Assembly (NCBI RefSeq): GCF_029227915.1
Contig: NC_079879.1
Span: forward strand, 28,588,501 to 28,652,500
Length of the DNA: 64,000 nucleotides
Source: Hydractinia symbiolongicarpus
Taxonomy: Eukaryota > Cnidaria > Hydrozoa > Anthoathecata > Hydractiniidae
Reading direction: 5' to 3'
Positions 10,885-24,311 of the stretch are shown one piece after another. A program made the translations under genes and the position numbers. A model generated the notes under the pieces. That model was not told the origin of the DNA. It made no database searches and was given only the letters and a program-made list of their open reading frames with translations. Numbering within the stretch: position 1 is the stretch's first letter; every line of letters begins with the position of its first letter.

Positions 10885-11351
10885 TCTTTGTATACTTTTG
10901 ACTATACGGGCCAAGCCCGGGATTTACGGAAATCGCGGGTTTTCGTTTGCCGGCGATTAAACCACTTTGATTAAGCGTCTCATCAAAAATGAAAACATTT
11001 CTGAAAACTACAAGTCTCATGCGTTTTAGTGGTGAAAAAATAATTTAAAAATTCGTTCGGGAAATAAGTTTACTCACTGGGTACTTTCCTTGTATACTTT
11101 TGACTATACGGGCCAAGCCCGGGATTTACGGGAAATGGCGGGTTTTCGTTTGCCAGCGATTAAACCACTTTCATTAAGCGTCTCATCAAAAATGAAAACA
11201 TTTCTGAAAACTACAAGTCTCATGCGTTTTAGTGGTGAAAAAATAATTTAAAAAATCGTTCGGGAAATGAGTTTACTCCCTGGGTACTTTCTTTGTATAC
11301 TTTTGACTATACGGGCCGAGTCCGGGATTTACGGGAAATCGCGGGTTTTCG
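10340..11351 (+). repeat. 5-mer unit (1012 bp), copy 1
   Basis: This block matches 11352-12363 at a 1012-bp offset. Shared markers are TTAAAATTC (10351 and 11363), the seven-G run (10828 and 11840), the one-base-short TTTACGGAAATCG (near 10927 and 11939), and AAATGGCGGG with TTGCCAGCG (near 11133 and 12145). It overlaps the preceding 6-mer pair, so the 5-mer arose by duplicating part of that block together with new P monomers. Confidence 0.83.
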
Positions 11352-12363
11352 TTTGCCGGCGATTAAAATTCTTTTATTCAGCGTCTCATCAAAAATGAAA
11401 AAATTTTTAAAAACTACAAGTCTCATGGGCTTTAGTGGTGAAATAATAATTTAAAAAATCGTTTGGGAAGTTAGTTTACTCCCTGGGTACTTTCTTTGTA
11501 TACTTTTGACTATACGGGCCGAGTCCGGGATTTACGGGAAATCGCAGGTTTTCGTTTGCCGGCGATTAAACTTCTTTTATTCAGCGTCTCATCAAAAATG
11601 AAAACATTTTTGAAAACTACAATTCTCATGCGTTTTAGTGGTGAAAAAATAAATTAAAAAATCGTTCGGGAAATAAGTTTACTCCCTGGGTACTTTCTTT
11701 GTATACTTTTGAGTATACGTGCCGAGTCCGGGATTTACGGGAAATCGCAGGTTTTCGTTTGCCGGCAATTAAACTTCTTTTATTCAGCGTCTCATCAAAA
11801 ATGAAAACATTTTTGAAAACTACAAGTCTCATGCGTTTTGGGGGGGAAAGTAATATAAAAAATCGTTCGGGAAATGAGTTTACTCCCTGGGTACTTTCTT
11901 TGTATACTTTTGACTATACGGGCCAAGCCCGGGATTTACGGAAATCGCGGGTTTTCGTTTGCCGGCGATTAAACCACTTTCATTAAGCGTCTCATCAAAA
12001 ATGAAAACATTTCTGAAAACTACAAGTCTCATGCGTTTTAGTGGTGAAAAAATAATTTAAAAATTCGTTCGGGAAATAAGTTTACTCACTGGGTACTTTC
12101 CTTGTATACTTTTGACTATACGGGCCAAGCCCGGGATTTACGGGAAATGGCGGGTTTTCGTTTGCCAGCGATTAAACCACTTTCATTAAGCGTCTCATCA
12201 AAAATGAAAACATTTCTGAAAACTACAAGTCTCATGCGTTTTAGTGGTGAAAAAATAATTTAAAAAATCGTTCGGGAAATGAGTTTACTCCCTGGGTACT
12301 TTCTTTGTATACTTTTGACTATACGGGCCGAGTCCGGGATTTACGGGAAATCGCGGGTTTTCG
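11352..12363 (+). repeat. 5-mer unit (1012 bp), copy 2
   Basis: Tandem partner of 10340-11351. One difference is CACTTTCATTAAG near 11981, against CACTTTGATTAAG in copy 1. The match is lost at about 12375, where TTAAACTTC replaces TTAAAATTC. Confidence 0.83.
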
Positions 12364-15300
12364 TTTGCCGGCGATTAAACTTCTTTTATTCAGCGTCTCA
12401 TCAAAAATGAAAACATTTTTAAAAACTACAAGTCTCATGGGCTTTAGCGGTGAAATAATAATTTAAAAAATCGTTTGGGAAATTAGTTTACTCCCTGGGT
12501 ACTTTCTTTGTATACTTTTGACTATACAGGCCGAGTCCGGCATTTACGGGAAATCGCAGGTTTTCGTTTGCCGGCGATTAAACTTCTTTTATTCAGCGTC
12601 TCATCAAAAATGAAAACATTTTTTAAAAACTACAAGTCTCATGGGCGTTAGTGGTGAAATAATAATTTAAAAAATCGTTTGGGAAATGAGTTTACTCCCT
12701 GGGTACTTTCTTTGTATACTTTTGACTCTATGGGCCGAGTCCGGGATTTACGGGAAATCGCAGGTTTTCGTTTGCTGGCGATTAAACTTCTTTTATTCAG
12801 CGTCTCATCAAAAATGAAAACATTTTTGAAAACTACAAGTCTCATGCGTTTTAGTGGTGAAATAATAATTTAAATAATCGTTCGGGAAATGAGTTTACAC
12901 CCTGGGTACTTTCTTTGTATACTTTTGACTTTACTGGCCGAGTCCGGGATTTACGGGAAATCGCAGGTTTTCGTTTGCCGGCGATTAAACTTCTTTTATT
13001 CAGCGTCTCATCAAAAATGAAAACAAGTTTGAAGACTACAAGTCTCATGCGTTTCAGTGGTGAAAAAATAATTTAAAAAATCGTTCGGGAAATGAGTTTA
13101 CTCGCTGGGTACTTTCTTTGTATACTTTTGACTATACGGGCCAAGCCCGGGATTTACGGGAAATCGCGGGTTTTCGTTTGCCGGCGATTAAACCACTTTA
13201 ATTAAGCGTCTCATCAAAAATGAAAACATTTCTGAAAACTACAAGTCTCATGCGTTTTAGTGGTGAAAAAATAATTTATAAAATCGTTCGGGAAATGAGT
13301 TTACTCCCTGGGTACTTTCTTTGTATACTTTTGACTATACGGGCCGAGTCCGGGATTTACGGGAAATCGCGGGTTTTCGTTTGCCGGCGATTAAACTTCT
13401 TTTATTCAGCGTCTCATCAAAAATAAAAACATTTTTAAAAACTACAAGTCTCATGGGCTTTAGTGGTGAAATAATAATTTAAAAAATCGTTTGGGAAGTT
13501 AGTTTACTCCCTGGGTACTTTCTTTGTATACTTTTGACTATACGGGCCGAGTCCGGGATTTACGGGAAATCGCAGGTTTTTGTTTGCCGGCGATTAAACC
13601 TCTTTTATTCAGCGTCTCATCAAAAATGAAAACATTTTTGAAAACTACAATTCTCATGCGTTTTAGTGGTGAAAAAATAAATTAAAAATTCGTTCGGGAA
13701 ATAAGTTTACTCCCTGGGTACTTTCTTTATATACTTTTGAGTATACGTGCCGAGTCCGGGATTTACGGGAAATCGCAGGTTTTCGTTTGCCGGCAATTAA
13801 ACTTCTTTTATTCAGCGTCTCATCAAAAATGAAAACATTTTTGAAAACTACAATTCTCATGCGTTTTGGGGGGGGAAAGTAATATAAAAAGGCGTTCGGG
13901 AAATGAGTTTACTCCCTGGGTACTTTCTTTGTATACTTTTGACTATACGGGCCGAGTCCGGGATTTACGGGGAGTCGCGGGTTTTCGTTTGCCGGCGATT
14001 AAACTTCTTTTATTCAGCGTCTCATCAAAAATGAAAACATTTTTGAAAACTACAAGTCTCATGCGTTTTAGTGGTGAAAAAATAATTTAAAAAATCGTTT
14101 GGGAAGTTAGTTTACTCCCTGGGTACTTTCTTTGTATACTTTTGACTATACGGGCCGAGTGCGGGATTTACGGGAAATCGCAGGTTTTCGTTTGCCGGCG
14201 ATTAAACATCTTTTATTCAGCGTCTCATCAAAAATGAAAACATTTTTGAAAACTACAATTCTCATGCGTTTTAGTGGTGAAAAAATAAATTAAAAAATCG
14301 TTCGGGAAATAAGTTTACTCCCTGGGTACTTTCTTTGTATACTTTTGAGTATACGTGCCGAGTCCGGGATTTACGGGAAATCGCAGGTTTTCGTTTGCCG
14401 GCAATTAAACTTCTTTTATTCAGCGTCTCATCAAAAATGAAAACATTTTTGAAAACTACAAGTCTCATGCGTTTTGGGGGGGAAAGTAATATAAAAAATC
14501 GTTCGGGAAATGAGTTTACTCCCTGGGTACTTTCTTTGTATACTTTTGACTATACGGGCCGAGTCCGGGATTTACGGGAAATCGCGGGTTTTCGTTTGCC
14601 GGCGATTAAACTTCTTTTATTCAGCGTCTCATCAAAAATAAAAACATTTTTAAAAACTACAAGTCTCATGGGCTTTAGTGGTGAAATAATAATTTAAAAA
14701 ATCGTTTGGGAAGTTAGTTTACTCCCTGGGTACTTTCTTTGTATACTTTTGACTATACGGGCCGAGTCCGGGATTTACGGGAAATCGCAGGTTTTCGTTT
14801 GCCGGCGATTAAACCTCTTTTATTCAGCGTCTCATCAAAAATGAAAACATTTTTGAAAACTACAATTCTCATGCGTTTTAGTGGTGAAAAAATAAATTAA
14901 AAATTCGTTCGGGAAATAAGTTTACTCCCTGGGTACTTTCTTTATATACTTTTGAGTATACGTGCCGAGTCCGGGATTTACGGGAAATCGCAGGTTTTCG
15001 TTTGCCGGCAATTAAACTTCTTTTATTCAGCGTCTCATCAAAAATGAAAACATTTTTGAAAACTACAAGTCTCATGCGTTTTAGTGGTGAAAAAATAATT
15101 TAAAAAATCGTTTGGGAAGTTAGTTTACTCCCTGGGTACTTTCTTTGTATACTTTTGACTATACGGGCCGAGTCCGGGATTTATTGGAAATCGCAGGTTT
15201 TCGTTTGCCGGCGATTAAACATCTTTTATTCAGCGTCTCATCAAAAATGAAAACATTTTTGAAAACTACAATTCTCATGCGTTTTAGTGGTGAAAAAATA

Positions 15301-18300
15301 AATTAAAAAATCGTTCGGGAAATAAGTTTACTCCCTGGGTACTTTCTTTGTATACTTTTGAGTATACGTGCCGAGTCCGGGATTTACGGGAAATCGCAGG
15401 TTTTCGTTTGCCGGCAATTAAACTTCTTTTATTCAGCGTCTCATCAAAAATGAAAACATTTTTGAAAACTACAAGTCTCATGCGTTTTGGGGGGGAAAGT
15501 AATATAAAAAATCGTTCGGGAAATGAGTTTACTCCCTGGGTACTTTCTTTGTATACTTTTGACTATACGGGCCGAGTCCGGGATTTACGGGGAGTCGCGG
15601 GTTTTCGTTTGCCGGCGACTAAACTTCTTTTATTCAGCGTCTCATCAAAAATGAAAACATTTTTGAAAACTACAAGTCTCATGCGTTTTAGTGGTGAAAA
15701 CATAATATAAAAAATCGTTTTGGAAATGAGTTTACTCACAGGGTACTTTCTTTGTATACATTCGACTATACGGGCCAAGCCCGGGATTTACGGAAATCGC
15801 GGGTTTTTGTTTGCCGGCGATTAAACCACTTTCATTAAGCGTCTCATCAAAAATGAAAATATTTCTGAAAACTACAAGTCTCATGCGTTTTAGTGGTGAA
15901 AAAATAATTTAAAAATTCGTTCGGGAAATAAGTTTACTCACTGGGTACTTTCCTTGTATACTTTTGACTATACGGGCCGAGTCCGGGATTTACGGGAAAT
16001 CGCAGGTTTTCGTTTGCCGGCGATTAAACCACTTTCATTAAGCGTTTCATCAAAAATGAAAACATTTCTGAAAACTACAAGTCTCATGCGTTTTAGTGGT
16101 GAAAAAATAATTTAAAAATTCGTTCGGGAAATAAGTTTACTCACTGGGTACTTTCCTTGTATACTTTTGACTATACGGGCCAAGCCCGGGATTTACGGGA
16201 AATCGCGGGTTTTCGTTTGCCAGCGATTAAACCACTTTCATTAAGCGTCTCATCAAAAATGAAAACATTTCTGAAAACTACAAGTCTCATGCGTTTTAGT
16301 GGTGAAAAAATAATTTAAAAAATCGTTCGGGAAATGAATTTACTTCCTGGGTACTTTCCTTGTATACTTTTGACTATACGGGCCGAGTCCGGGATTTACG
16401 GGAAATCGCAGGTTTTCGTTTGCCGGCGATTAATCCACTTTCATTAAGCGTCTCATCAAAAATGAAAACATTTCTGAAAACTACAAGTCTCATGCGTTTT
16501 AGTGGTGAAAAAATAATTTAAAAAATCGTTCGGGAAATGAGTTTACTTTCTGGGTACTTTCTTTGTATACTTTTGACTATACGGGCCGAGTCCGGGATAT
16601 ACGGGAAATCGCGGGTTTTCGTTTGCCGGCGATTAAACTTCTTTTATTCAGCGTCTCATCAAAAATGAAAACATTTTTAAAAACTACAAGTCTCATGGGC
16701 TTTAGTGGTGAAATAATAATTTAAAAAATCGTTTGGGAAGTTAGTTTACTTCCTGGGTACTTTCTTTGTATACTTTTGACTATACGGGCCGAGTCCGGCA
16801 TTTACGGGAAATCGCAGGTTTTCGTTTGCCGGCGATTAAACTTCTTTTATTCAGCGTCTCATCAAAAATGAAAACATTTTTGAAAACTACAAGTCTCATG
16901 CGTTTTAGTGGTGAAAACATAATTTAAAAAATCGTTTTGGAAATGAGTTTACTCACAGGGTACTTTCTTTGTATACATTCGACTATACGGGCCAAGCCCG
17001 GGATTTACGGAAATCGCGGGTTTTCCTTTGCCGGCGATTAAACCACCTTCATTAGGCGTCTCATCAAAAATGAAAAAATTTCTGAAAACTACAAGTCTCA
17101 TGCGTTTTAGTGGTGAAAAAATAATTTAAAAATTCGTTCGGGAAATAAGTTTACTCACTGGGTACTTTCCTTGTATACTTTTGACTATACGGGCCGAGTC
17201 CGGGATTTACGGGAAATCGCAGGTTTTCGTTTGCCGGCGATTAAACCACTTTCATTAAGCGTCTCATCAAAAATGAAAACATTTCTGAAAACTACAAGTC
17301 TCATGCGTTTTAGTGGTGAAAAAATAATTTAAAAATTCGTTCGGGAAATAAGTTTACTCACTGGGTACTTTCCTTGTATACTTTTGACTATACGGGCCAA
17401 GCCCGGGATTTACGGGAAATCGCGGGTTTTCGTTTGCCAGCGATTAAACCACTTTCATTAAGCGTCTCATCAAAAATGAAAACATTTCTGAAAACTACAA
17501 GTCTCATGCGTTTTAGTGGTGAAAAAATAATTTAAAAAATCGTTCGGGAAATGAGTTTACTCCCTGGGTACTTTCTTTGTATACTTTTGACTATACGGGC
17601 CGAGTCCGGGATTTACGGGAAATCGCGGGTTTTCGTTTGCAGGCGATTAAACTTCTTTTATTCAGCGTCTCATCAAAAATGAAAACATTTTTAAAAACTA
17701 CAAGTCTCATGGGCTTTAGTGGTGAAATAATAATTTAAAAAATCGTTTGGGAAGTTAGTTTACTCCCTGGGTACTTTCTTTGTATACTTTTGACTATACG
17801 GGCCGAGTCCGGCATTTACGGGAAATCGCAGGTTTTCGTTTGCCGGCGATTAAACTTCTTTTATTCAGCGTCTCATCAAAAATGAAAACATTTTTTAAAA
17901 ACTACAAGTCTCATGCGTTTTAGTGGTGAAAAAATAATTTAAAAAATCGTTCGGGAAATGAGTTTACTCCCTGGGTACTTTCTTTGTATACTTTTGACTA
18001 TACGGGCCAAGCCCGGGATTTACGGATAATCGCGGGTTTTCGTTTGCCGGCGATTAAACCACTTTAATTAAGCGTCTCATCAAAAATGAAAACATTTCTG
18101 AAAACTACAAGTCTCATGCGTTTTAGTGGTGAAATAATAATTTAAAAAATCGTTTTGGAAATGAGTTTACTCCCTGGGTACTTTCTTTGTATACTTTTGA
18201 CTCTACGGGCCGAGTCCGGGATTTACGGGAAATCGCAGGTTTTCGTTTGCTGGCGATTAAATTTCTTTTATTCAGCGTCTCATCAAAAATGAAAACATTT

Positions 18301-20480
18301 TTGAAAACTACAATTCTCATGCGTTTTAGTGGTGAAAAAATAAATTAAAAAATCGTTCGGGAAATAAGTTTACTCCCTGGGTACTTTCTTTATATACTTT
18401 TGAGTATACGTGCCGAGTCCGGGATTTACGGGAAATCGCAGGTTTTCGTTTGCCGGCAATTAAACTTCTTTTATTCAACGTCTCATCAAAAATGAAAACA
18501 TTTTTGAAAACTACAAGTCTCATGCGTTTTGGGGGGGAAAGTAATATAAAAAATCGTTCGGCAATTGAGTTTACTCCCTGGGAACTTTCTTTGTATACTT
18601 TTGACTATACGGGCCGAGTCCGGGATTTACGGGGAGTCGCGGGTTTTCGTTTGCCGGCGATTAAACTTCTTTTATTCAGCGTCTCATCAAAAATGAAAAC
18701 ATTTTTAAAAACTACAAGTCTCATGGGCTTTAGTGGTGAAGTAATAATTTAAAAAATCGTTTGGGAAGTTAGTTTACTCCCTGGGTACTTTCTTTGTATA
18801 CTTTTGACTATACGGGCCGAGTCCGGGATTTACGGGAAATCGCAGGTTTTCGTTTGCCGGCGATTAAACTTCTTTTATTCAGCGTCTCATCAAAAATGAA
18901 AACATTTTTAAAAACTACAAGTCTCATGGGCTTTAGTGGTGAAATAATAATTTAAAAAATCGTTTGGGAAGTTAGTTTACTCCCTGGGTACTTTCTTTGT
19001 ATACTTTTGACTATACGGGCCAAGCCCGGGATTTACGGGAAATCGCGGGTTTTCGTTTGCCGGCGATTAAACCACTTTCATTAAGCGTCTCATCAAAAAT
19101 GAAAACATTTCTGAAAACTACAAGTCTCATGCGTTTTAGTGGTGAAAAAATAATTTAAAAAATCGTTCGGGAAATGAGTTTACTCCCTGGGTACTTTCTT
19201 TGTATACTTTTGACTATACGGGCCGAGTCCGGGATTTACGGGAAATCGCAGGTTTTCGTTTGCCGGCGATTAAACTTCTTTTATTCAGCGTCTCATCAAA
19301 AATGAGAACATTTTTAAAAACTACAATTCTCATGCGTTTTAGTGTTGAAAAAATAAATTAAAAAATCGTTCGGGAAATAAGTTTACTCCCTGGGTACTTT
19401 CTTTATATACTTTTGAGTATACGTGCCGAGTCCGGGATTTACGGGAAATCGCATGTTTTCGTTTGCCGGCAATTAAACTTCTTTTATTCAGCGTCTCATC
19501 AAAAATGAAAACATTTTTGAAAACTACAAGTCTCATGCGTTTTGGGGGGGAAAGTAATATAAAAAATCGTTCGGGAAATGAGTTTACACCCTGGGTACTT
19601 TCTTTGTATACTTTTGACTATACGGGCCGAGTCCGGGATTTACGGGGAGTCGCGGGTTTTCGTTTGCCGGCGATTAAACTTCTTTTATTCAGCGTCTCAT
19701 CAAAAATGAAAACATTTTTAAAAAATACAAATCTCATGGGCTTTAGTGGTGAAATAATAATTTAAAAAATCGTTTGGGAAGTTAGTTTACTCCCTGGGTA
19801 CTTTCTTTGTATACTTTTGACTATACGGGCCGAGTCCGGGATTTACGGGAAATCGGAGGTTTTCGTTTGCCGGCGATTAAACTTCTTTTATTCAGCGTCT
19901 CATCAAAAATGAAAACATTTTTAAAAACTACAAGTCTCATGGGCGTTAGTGGTGAAAAAATAATTTAAAAATTCGTTCGGGAAATAAGTTTACTCACTGG
20001 GTACTTTCCTTGTATACTTTTGACTATACGGGCCAAGCCCGGGATTTACGGGAAAGCGCGGGTTCTCGTTTGCCGGCGATTAAACCACTTTCATTAAGCG
20101 TCTCATCAAAAATGAAAACATTTCTGAAAACTACAAGTCTCATGCGTTTTAGTGGTGAAAAAATAATTTAAAAAATCGTTCGGGAAGTTAGTTTACTCCC
20201 TGGGTACTTTCTTTGTATACTTTTGACTATACGGGCCGAGTCCGGGATTTACGGGAAATCGCAGGTTTTCGTTTGCCGGCGATTAAACTTCTTTTATTCA
20301 GCGTCTCATCAAAAATGAAAACATTTTTAAAAACTACAAGTTTCATGGGCGTTAGTGGTGAAATAATAATTTAAAAAATCGTTTGGGTAATGAGTTTACT
20401 CCCTGGGTACTTTCTTTGTATACTTTTGACTCCAAGGGCCGAGTCCAGGATTTACGGGAAATCGCAGGTTTTCGTTTGCT
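12364..20480 (+). repeat. P/Q/G7 mosaic with partial 5-mer and 6-mer copies
   Basis: About 40 monomers. Local offset matches are visible: 13290-13845 with 14505-15060 (1215 bp; AAAAATAAAAAC and CTTTATATAC markers), 14.1-15.5 kb at 1013 bp (TTAAACATC at 14202 and 15215), about 15690-16330 with 16907-17547 (1217 bp), and 18300-18930 with 19313-19943 (1013 bp). G7 monomers lie at 13868 (eight G), 14476, 15489, 18531 and 19544. No G7 monomer is seen to the right of 19.6 kb. No gene is seen. Confidence 0.8.
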
Positions 20481-21595
20481 GGCGATTAAACTTCTTTTAT
20501 TCAGCGTCTCATCAAAAATGAAAACATTTTTAAAAACTACAAGTCTCATGGGCGTTAGTGGTGAAAAAATAATTTAAAAATTCGTTCGGGAAATAAGTTT
20601 ACTCACTGGGTACTTTCCTTGTATACTTTTGACTATACGGGCCAAGCCCGGGATTTACGGGAAATCGCGGGTTTTCGTTTGCCGGCGATTAAACCACTTT
20701 CATTAAGCGTCTCATCAAAAATGAAAACATTTCTGAAAACTACAAGTCTCATGCGTTTTAGTGGTGAAAAAATAATTTAAAAAATCGTTCGGGAAATGAA
20801 TTTACTCCCTGGGTACTTTCTTTGTATACTTTTGACTATACGGGCCGAGTCCGGGATTTACGGGAAATCGCGGGTTTTCGTTTGCCGGCGATTAAACTTC
20901 TTTTATTCAGCGTCTCATCAAAAATGAAAACATTTTTAAAAACTACAAGTCTCATGTGCTTTAGTGGTGAAATAATAATTTAAAAAATCGTTTGGGAAGT
21001 TAGTTTACTCCCTGGGTACTTTCTTTGTATACTTTTGACTATACGGGCCGAGTCCGGGATTTACGGGAAATCGCAGGTTTTCGTTTGCCGGCGATTAAAC
21101 TTCTTTTATTCAGCGTCTCATCAAAAATGAAAACATTTTTAAAAACTACAAGTCTCATGGGCGTTAGTGGTGAAATAGTAATTTAAAAAATCGTTTGGGT
21201 AATGAGTTTACTCCCTGGGTACTTTCTTTGTATACTTTTGACTCTACGGGCCGAGTCCGGGATTTACGGGAAATCGCAGGTTTTCGTTTGCTGGCGATTA
21301 AACTTCTTTTATTCGACGTCTCATCAAAAATGAAAACATTTTTGAAAACTACAAGTCTCATGCGTTTTAGTGGTGAAAAAATAAATTAAAAAATCGTTCG
21401 GGAAATGAGTTTACTCCCTGGGTACTTTCTTTGTATACTTTTGACTATGCGGGCCAAGCCCGGGATTTACGGGAAATCGCGGGTTTTCGTTTGCCGGCGA
21501 TTAAACTTCTTTTATTCAGCGTCTCATCAAAAATGAAAACAATTTTAAAAACTACAAGTCTTATGCGTTTTAGTGGTGAAAAAATAATTTAAAAA
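20481..21595 (+). repeat. Segment shared with 32.66-33.78 kb (offset about 12.18 kb)
   Basis: The sequence from ATGGGCGTT/AAATAAG with a P monomer, through two Q monomers, to the GACTCTACGGG and TATTCGACGTC monomer recurs at 32661-33775. The offset is 12181 bp, becoming 12180 bp after a one-base deletion near 32913. The offset is close to 60 monomers. The match stops at about 21598, where GTTCGGGAAATGAGCTTAC contrasts with GTTCTGG/CTCACAGGG on the right. Confidence 0.75.
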
Positions 21596-22484
21596 ATCGT
21601 TCGGGAAATGAGCTTACTTCCTGGGTACTTTCTTTGTATACTTTTGACTATACGGGCCGAGTCCGGGATTTACGGGAAATCGCGGGTTTTCGTTTGCCGG
21701 CGATTAAATTTCTTTTATTCAGCGTCTCATCAAAAATGAAAACATTTTTAAAAACTACAAGTCTCATGGGCTTTAGTGGTGAAATAATAATTTAAAAAAT
21801 CGTTTGGGAAATGAGTTTACTCCCTGGGTACTTTCTTTGTATACTTTTGACTATACGGGCCGAGTCCGGGATTTACGGGAAATCGCAGGTTTTCGTTTGC
21901 TGGCGATTAAACTTCTTTTATTCAGCGTCTCATCAAAAATGAAAACATTTTTGAAAACTACAAGTCTCAAGCGTTTTAGTGGTGAAGAAATAAATTAAAA
22001 TATCGTTCGGGAAATGAGTTTACTCCCTGGGTACTTTCTTTGTATACTTTTGACTATACGGGCCAAGCCCGGGATTTACGGGAAATCGCGGGTTTTCGTT
22101 TGCCGGCGATTAAACTTCTTTTATTCGGCGTCTCATCAAAAATGAAAACAATTTTGAAAACTACAAGTCTTATGCGTTTTAGTGGTGAAAAAATAATTTA
22201 AAAAATCGTTCTGGAAATGAGTTTACTCACAGGGTACTTTTTTTGTATACATTCGACTATACGGGCCAAGCCCGGGATTTACGGGAAGTCGCGGGTTTTC
22301 GTTTGCCGACGATTAAACCTCTTTTATTCAGCGTCTCATCAAAAATGAAAACATTTTTGAGAACTACAAGACTCATGCGTTTTAGTGGTGAAAAAATAAT
22401 TTAAAAAATCGTTCGGGAAATGAGTTTACTCCCTGGGTACTTTCTTTGTATACTTTTGATTATACGGGCCGAGTCCGGGATTTA
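21596..22484 (+). repeat. Mosaic of Q and first R monomers
   Basis: About four monomers including one with TCTCAAGCGTTTT and GAAGAAATAAATT (near 21967), and the first full R monomer of the window (CTCACAGGG, TACATTCGAC, CTCTTTTATTCAG, near 22220-22340). GATTATACGGG appears near 22458. Parts recur about 1624 bp to the right. No gene is seen. Confidence 0.75.
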
Positions 22485-23905
22485 CGGGAAGTCGCGGGTT
22501 TTCGTTTGCCGGCGATTAAACTTCTTTTATTCAGCGTCTCATCAAAAATGAAAACATTTTTAAAAACTACAAGTCTCATGGGCGTTAGTGGTGAAATAAT
22601 AATTTAAAAAATCGTTTGGGTAATGAGTTTACTCCCTGGGTACTTTCTTTGTATACTTTTGACTCTACGGGCCGAGTCCGGGATTTACGGGAAATCGCAG
22701 GTTTTCGTTTGCTGGCGATTAAACTTCTTTTATTCGACGTCTCATCAAAAATGAAAACATTTTTGAAAACTACAAGTCTCATGCGTTTTAGTGGTGAAAA
22801 AATAAATTAAAAAATCGTTCGGGAAATGAGTTTACTCCCTGGGTACTTTCTTTGTATACTTTTGACTATGCGGGCCAAGCCCGGGATTTACGGGAAATCG
22901 CGGGTTTTCGTTTGCCGGCGATTAAACTTCTTTTATTCAGCGTCTCATCAAAAATGAAAACAATTTTAAAAACTACAAGTCTTATGCGTTTTAGTGGTGA
23001 AAAAATAATTTAAAAAATCGTTCTGGAAATGAGTTTACTCACAGGGTACTTTTTTTGTATACATTCGACTATACGGGCCAAGCCCAGGATTTACGGGAAA
23101 TCGCGGGTTTTCGTTTGCCAGCGATTAAACCTCTTTTATTCAGCGTCTCATCAAAAATGAAAACATTTTTGAAAACTACAAGACTCATGCGTTTTAGTGG
23201 TGAAAAAATAATTTAAAAAATCGTTCGGGAAATGAGCTTACTTCCTGGGTACTTTCTTTGTATACATTTGACTATACGGGCCGAGTCCGGGATTTACGGG
23301 AAATCGCGGGTTTTCGTTTGCCGGCGATTAAATTTCTTTTATTCAGCGTCTCATCAAAAATGAAAACATTTTTAAAAACTACAAGTCTCATGGGCTTTAG
23401 TGGTGAAATAATAATTTAAAAAATCGTTTGGGAAATGAGTTTACTCCCTGGGTACTTTCTTTGTATACTTTTGACTATACGGGCCGAGTCCGGGATTTAC
23501 GGGAAATCGCAGGTTTTCGTTTGCTGGCGATTAAACTTCTTTTATTCAGCGTCTCATCAAAAATGAAAACATTTTTGAAAACTACAAGTCTCAAGCGTTT
23601 TAGTGGTGAAGAAATAAATTAAAAAATCGTTCGGGAAATGAGTTTACTCCCTGGGTACTTTCTTTGTATACTTTTGACTATACGGGCCAAGCCCGGGATT
23701 TACGGGAAATCGCGGGTTTTCGTTTGCCGGCGAATAAACTTCTTTTATTCGGCGTCTCATCAAAAATGAAAACAATTTTGAAAACTACAAGTCTTATGCG
23801 TTTTAGTGGTGAAAAAATAATTTAAAAAATCGTTCTGGAAATGAGTTTACTCACAGGGTACTTTTTTTGTATACATTCGACTATACGGGCCAAGCCCGGG
23901 ATTTA
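22485..23905 (+). repeat. 7-monomer block, copy 1 (9-mer offset, 1827 bp)
   Basis: This block matches 24312-25732 at 1827 bp. Shared markers: GACTCTACGGG with TATTCGACGTC, GACTATGCGGG, AAGCCCAGGATTT (near 23081 and 24908), TATACATTTGAC (near 23261), TCTCAAGCG with GAAGAAATAAATT, and CGAATAAACTTC (near 23730 and 25557). Its first part also matches 21.09-21.6 kb at 1421 bp. Confidence 0.8.
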
Positions 23906-24311
23906 CGGGAAGTCGCGGGTTTTCGTTTGCCGGCGATTAAACTTCTTTTATTCAGCGTCTCATCAAAAATGAAAACATTTTTAAAAACTACAAGTCTCAT
24001 GGGCGTTAGTGGTGAAATAATAATTTAAAAAATCGTTTGGGTAATGAGTTTACTCCCTGGGTACTTTCTTTGTATACTTTTGACTCTACGGGCCGAGTCC
24101 GGGATTTACGGGAAATCGCAGGTTTTCGTTTGCTGGCGATTAAACTTCTTTTATTCGGCGTCTCATCAAAAATGAAAACAATTTTGAAAACTACAAGTCT
24201 TATGCGTTTTAGTGGTGAAAAAATAATTTAAAAAATCGTTCTGGAAATGAGTTTACTCACAGGGTACTTTTTTTGTATACATTCGACTATACGGGCCAAG
24301 CCCGGGATTTA
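23906..24311 (+). repeat. Two spacer monomers between block copies
   Basis: A Q monomer with GGGCGTTAGTGG is followed by a hybrid. The hybrid begins like the GACTCTACGGG monomer but ends as the CAATTTTG/GTCTTATGCG type with TATTCGGCGTC, instead of TATTCGACGTC and CATTTTTG. The hybrid accounts for the 9-monomer offset of the flanking copies. Confidence 0.7.
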
